Positions 6,327 through 8,995 of a DNA stretch of 8,995 nucleotides are shown one piece after another; position 1 is the first letter of the stretch, and the number at the start of each line of letters is the position of its first letter. Both the position numbers and the translations under genes were made by a program. The stretch is from Bacteroidota bacterium. GTDB taxonomy: Bacteria > Bacteroidota > Bacteroidia > Chitinophagales > Chitinophagaceae. Location: contig JAGWTK010000141.1 in the NCBI GenBank assembly GCA_028876035.1, positions 1 to 8,995 of the forward strand, read 5' to 3'. The notes under the pieces are model-generated. The model searched no databases and was not told the origin of the DNA. It saw nothing but the letters and a program-made list of their open reading frames with translations.

Positions 6327-8072
6327 ATGAAAAAAATACTATACGGTTCATCACTTGCGCTTGCCCTCTCGCTGATTTGCGGCGGCTGCAAAAAAGACGA
6401 TGAATTCCTGAAAGAGACCCCTTCGGATTTTCTTACTACCGGCAACGCGTACATCAATTTTGCGCAGTTTAAAACCGGTCTGAACGATTTGTACCGGCTG
6501 GTTCGGTTGAACTACAACAACCGCGACAGCGGCGACGATTTTTTTCATTTTGGTTCAGGCACTGATAATATCTTCCCACCGTTCGACAACAACAATTTCA
6601 CCGACTGGAACCTGGTGAACCCGGTACTCGGCGAACTGCGCGATGTGTATGCAAGGCATTATACAATGATCTATAATGCCAATACGATTCTTGCGCAAAC
6701 AGAGAATCCGGCGGTAACCCTAACACCTGCGCAAAAGTTGATCGTGCAGGCAGAGGCCCGCTTTTTCAGGGCGTATGCGTATCGCTATCTTTCTTACTTA
6801 TTCGGCGGCGTGCCCATCCTCGACAAACCCGTCACTACGCCCAACCTGGCGTACACCCGTCCCTCACGGGCACAGGTATACGATTTTTGTGTGAAGGACT
6901 TTCAGTTTGCAGCGGAGAACCTGCCTCAAACCACCAGTGAAGCAGGTCGCCTTGTAAAAGCAGCAGCTTACCATCACCTTGCGGAAATGCTGATAGCGCT
7001 GGGCGATGAAAGCAAGTCACCCGACAACTATACCAAGGCAATCGATGCAGCGTCCAAAGTGATTGATAAGCAGGTGGGCGACTATTCACTCATGACCCAG
7101 CGCTTTGGCTGGAGAAAGGATATCCCCGGAAAAAATGTATTCTGGGATATGTTCCAGATGCGGAGTACAGCTTCTTACTCTAATTACAATTATCAGAATG
7201 GAAATAAAGAAGCCATCTGGGTGATGCAGGTAGATAAATTTCTCACCGGTGGTCTGGGTGTAAACCTTACCACGCGCACCGACCAGGAGCGCGCTTTCTG
7301 GCCAAGCTTCTGGGCATTGGAGAAATTCGGTTACTCACAACCTGCGCGTGACTGGACTGGCCGGGGGATCAGTCTCGTTCGTCCCACGAATTATTTTACC
7401 TACTATCTCTGGAATAATTCAGGTCCGAATGATATGCGCAACAGCGAAGTCAATATCCAGCGTACGTTTTATGCACCACCGCCGATCATCAATGGTAAAG
7501 AAGTGCCCGGTTATGATACGACCTATACAACACAGGTAACCTTATTCGACGGAACGCCTTTTACCGTTAAGCTGAAGCCGGGCGATCCAATTAAAAAGGA
7601 GTGGCTTACGACCCGCCAGGATACCATGGAACGTGTATTCCCGCGGGTGATGAAGATGGGATCCGACTGGCATTATGCCGGTGATCCCAGCAATGGCTTT
7701 GCGCAGGAATCATATGCGATTCGTTTGGCAGAGACGTACCTGGTGCGCGCAGAAGCCTATATGAAAGCAGGTGACAATGTGAAAGCAGCGGCCGATATCA
7801 ATGCGGTAAGGGGTCGCGCAGGTGCAACGCCGGCCGACCCGGGAGAAATCAATATCGATTATATCCTCGATGAACGCATCCGTGAGTTGTTTGGCGAAGA
7901 ACTGCACACGCTTACGTTGACCCGTCTCGGTTTGTTGTATGAACGCACGAAGAAGTATGGCTATGTCGTGTCTCAGCAAACCGTTCAGCCACGCAATAAT
8001 TTATTTCCAATTCCACAATCTGTTATTGATGCCAATTCACAGGCGGAATTCGCGCAAAATCCCGGATATTGA
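6327..8072 (+). CDS. SusD-like surface glycan-binding lipoprotein (SusD/RagB family)
   Basis: Complete 581-residue partner of the SusC-like transporter; it binds glycan at the cell surface and closes as a lid over the barrel. Seen: a lipoprotein signal peptide with the lipid-bearing Cys at residue 21 (ICGGC), followed by KKDDE, which resembles the Bacteroidota lipoprotein export signal. The N-terminal SusD-like domain includes the helical block EARFFRAYAYRYLSYLFGG (143-161) and GGVPILDKPV, typical of the TPR core. The C-terminal SusD_RagB domain has the conserved AETYLVRAEAYMKAG block, ILDERIRELFGEE, and the family-typical ending LFPIPQSVID...FAQNPGY. No truncation or frameshift is seen. The ligand-contact aromatics cannot be assigned from sequence alone. 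It stops in tandem stop codons (TGA then TAG) just before the GH97 start, so the three genes are almost certainly one transcript. Confidence 0.96.
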   Translation: MKKILYGSSLALALSLICGGCKKDDEFLKETPSDFLTTGNAYINFAQFKTGLNDLYRLVRLNYNNRDSGDDFFHFGSGTDNIFPPFDNNNFTDWNLVNPVLGELRDVYARHYTMIYNANTILAQTENPAVTLTPAQKLIVQAEARFFRAYAYRYLSYLFGGVPILDKPVTTPNLAYTRPSRAQVYDFCVKDFQFAAENLPQTTSEAGRLVKAAAYHHLAEMLIALGDESKSPDNYTKAIDAASKVIDKQVGDYSLMTQRFGWRKDIPGKNVFWDMFQMRSTASYSNYNYQNGNKEAIWVMQVDKFLTGGLGVNLTTRTDQERAFWPSFWALEKFGYSQPARDWTGRGISLVRPTNYFTYYLWNNSGPNDMRNSEVNIQRTFYAPPPIINGKEVPGYDTTYTTQVTLFDGTPFTVKLKPGDPIKKEWLTTRQDTMERVFPRVMKMGSDWHYAGDPSNGFAQESYAIRLAETYLVRAEAYMKAGDNVKAAADINAVRGRAGATPADPGEINIDYILDERIRELFGEELHTLTLTRLGLLYERTKKYGYVVSQQTVQPRNNLFPIPQSVIDANSQAEFAQNPGY

Positions 8073-8076
8073 TAGC

Positions 8077-8995
8077 ATGAAGCGTTTTTTAGTTGGCAGT
8101 TGTATGGTTCTAAGCCTTGTTCTGTTCGCAGAACAGGGCTTTTCTCAAAAGACAGTGGTGAAAAGTCCCGACGGGCGTTTGTCGCTTGAATCGCAGGCTG
8201 GTCATAGCAACAGCGATTTGTTGCGATTTACCCTGCGTGCAAACGGAGTGGTCATTACAAAAAATGCTTCGCTTGAAATTGTTGCGGATGGAACAGAAGC
8301 AAGCTGGCAGCCCATCAGGAAGTCTCCTCAACTAACCCGGGAAGACTGGACACCCGTGTATGGCGAACGTGCGCGCATCCACAACGAATACCGCAGCTTT
8401 ACGATCGAGTACCGCAGCACCGGCACCCATGGTCACCGGATGTATGTAGACGCAAGGCTCTACAATGAAGGGCTTGCAATTCGTTATCGGTTATACCAGG
8501 CCGGTAGCAGCATTCGAATCGCAGCGGAGCGTTTCTCGGTTCCCCTGCGCAAGGATGCTGTCGCCTGGATAAGTACAACCGCCCAGGGCATGATCAATCA
8601 AACTTCCATTGGAAGAATAAGCGAAGAAGCAGAGCGGCCGCTGACGGTTCGTTTGAAAGAGAAAAACTGGCTGGCATTGGGAGAAGCTGGCCTGGATGAT
8701 TTTGCGCGTATGAAATGGCGCAGCAGTGGTGATAGTGTGCTCCAGTCAACATTATCAGGCGAAGTGGTGGCGAATGATAGCCTGGTTAGTCCCTGGCGCT
8801 ACATCATGCACGCGAATTCACCGGCGCAACTGTTGCAGCAGAATTATTTTTTGCCGAATCTTAATAAGCCCTGTGCTATCACCAACACTTCCTGGATAAA
8901 GCCAGGAAAGGTATTGCGGGAAGCATCTCTTACCACCAATGGTGCATTTGCCTGTATCGATTTCGCGGCAAAGCATGCTATCCGCTATATCTGTT
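8077..8995 (+). CDS. GH97 glycoside hydrolase (alpha-glucosidase/alpha-galactosidase family), 3'-truncated
   Basis: First 306 residues of a GH97 enzyme that runs off the right edge. The ATG at 8077 starts a clear Sec signal peptide (residues 1-23, cleavage near GFS|QK), which suggests a periplasmic enzyme. The N-terminal beta-sandwich shows KSPDGRLSLE (29-38), WTPVYGERARIHNEY (91-105), LYNEGLAIRY (128-137) and EEAERPLTV (183-191). SPWRYIM (238-244) and TNTSWIKPGKVL (269-280) lead into the barrel. GH97 enzymes remove terminal alpha-glucose (inverting, SusB type) or alpha-galactose (retaining type). After PGKVL this protein reads REASLTTNGAFACIDFA instead of the W-D-W-W block of SusB-like members, which I associate with the non-SusB, possibly galactosidase, branch; that is inference. 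The catalytic residues lie beyond the window, so mechanism and activity cannot be checked. It begins four bases after the SusD-like stop. Confidence 0.92.
   Translation, partial: MKRFLVGSCMVLSLVLFAEQGFSQKTVVKSPDGRLSLESQAGHSNSDLLRFTLRANGVVITKNASLEIVADGTEASWQPIRKSPQLTREDWTPVYGERARIHNEYRSFTIEYRSTGTHGHRMYVDARLYNEGLAIRYRLYQAGSSIRIAAERFSVPLRKDAVAWISTTAQGMINQTSIGRISEEAERPLTVRLKEKNWLALGEAGLDDFARMKWRSSGDSVLQSTLSGEVVANDSLVSPWRYIMHANSPAQLLQQNYFLPNLNKPCAITNTSWIKPGKVLREASLTTNGAFACIDFAAKHAIRYIC

Overview
The window looks like part of a polysaccharide utilization locus (PUL) from a Bacteroidota genome, most likely a Chitinophagaceae-type environmental bacterium. The evidence is an adjacent SusC-like/SusD-like gene pair, secreted carbohydrate-active enzymes on either side, a TAnnTTTG-type promoter box before the SusC gene, and weak or absent Shine-Dalgarno sequences. 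The family placement is an impression from sequence style, not a computed result. All five genes lie on the plus strand, and both window edges cut through genes.

Layout: (1) 2-814, the C-terminal part of a GH27 glycosidase (alpha-galactosidase family), cut by the left edge. (2) 804-2828, a complete secreted polysaccharide lyase of family PL8 (chondroitin AC / hyaluronan / xanthan lyase family) with its catalytic Asn, His, Tyr and Arg residues, overlapping the GH27 gene by 11 bases. (3) 2829-3190, a 362-base non-coding gap with a pyrimidine-rich stretch, a candidate Bacteroidota promoter, and several short dyads in the presumed leader. (4) 3191-6307, a SusC-like TonB-dependent transporter without an STN domain. 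(5) 6327-8072, its SusD-like surface lipoprotein partner. (6) 8077-8995, the N-terminal part of a GH97 glycosidase, four bases after the SusD-like gene and cut by the right edge.

How they would work together (inference from the PUL paradigm): the SusD-like lipoprotein and SusC-like barrel bind and import oligosaccharides. The PL8 lyase cuts an acidic, uronic-acid-containing polymer by beta-elimination. The GH27 and GH97 enzymes remove alpha-linked sugars, probably galactose or a related sugar. The target is therefore probably an acidic polysaccharide with alpha-galactosyl-type decorations. No sulfatase, GH88 unsaturated uronyl hydrolase or PUL regulator is visible here, so an ordinary glycosaminoglycan locus is neither shown nor excluded.

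I found no wholly new kind of system. The points most worth a second look are the replacement of the substrate-recognition Glu-Trp-Gly by Ile-Phe-Tyr in the GH27 enzyme, the GH27 + PL8 + GH97 combination, a cysteine-rich C-terminal half in the PL8 enzyme, and the dyad-rich leader before the SusC-like gene.
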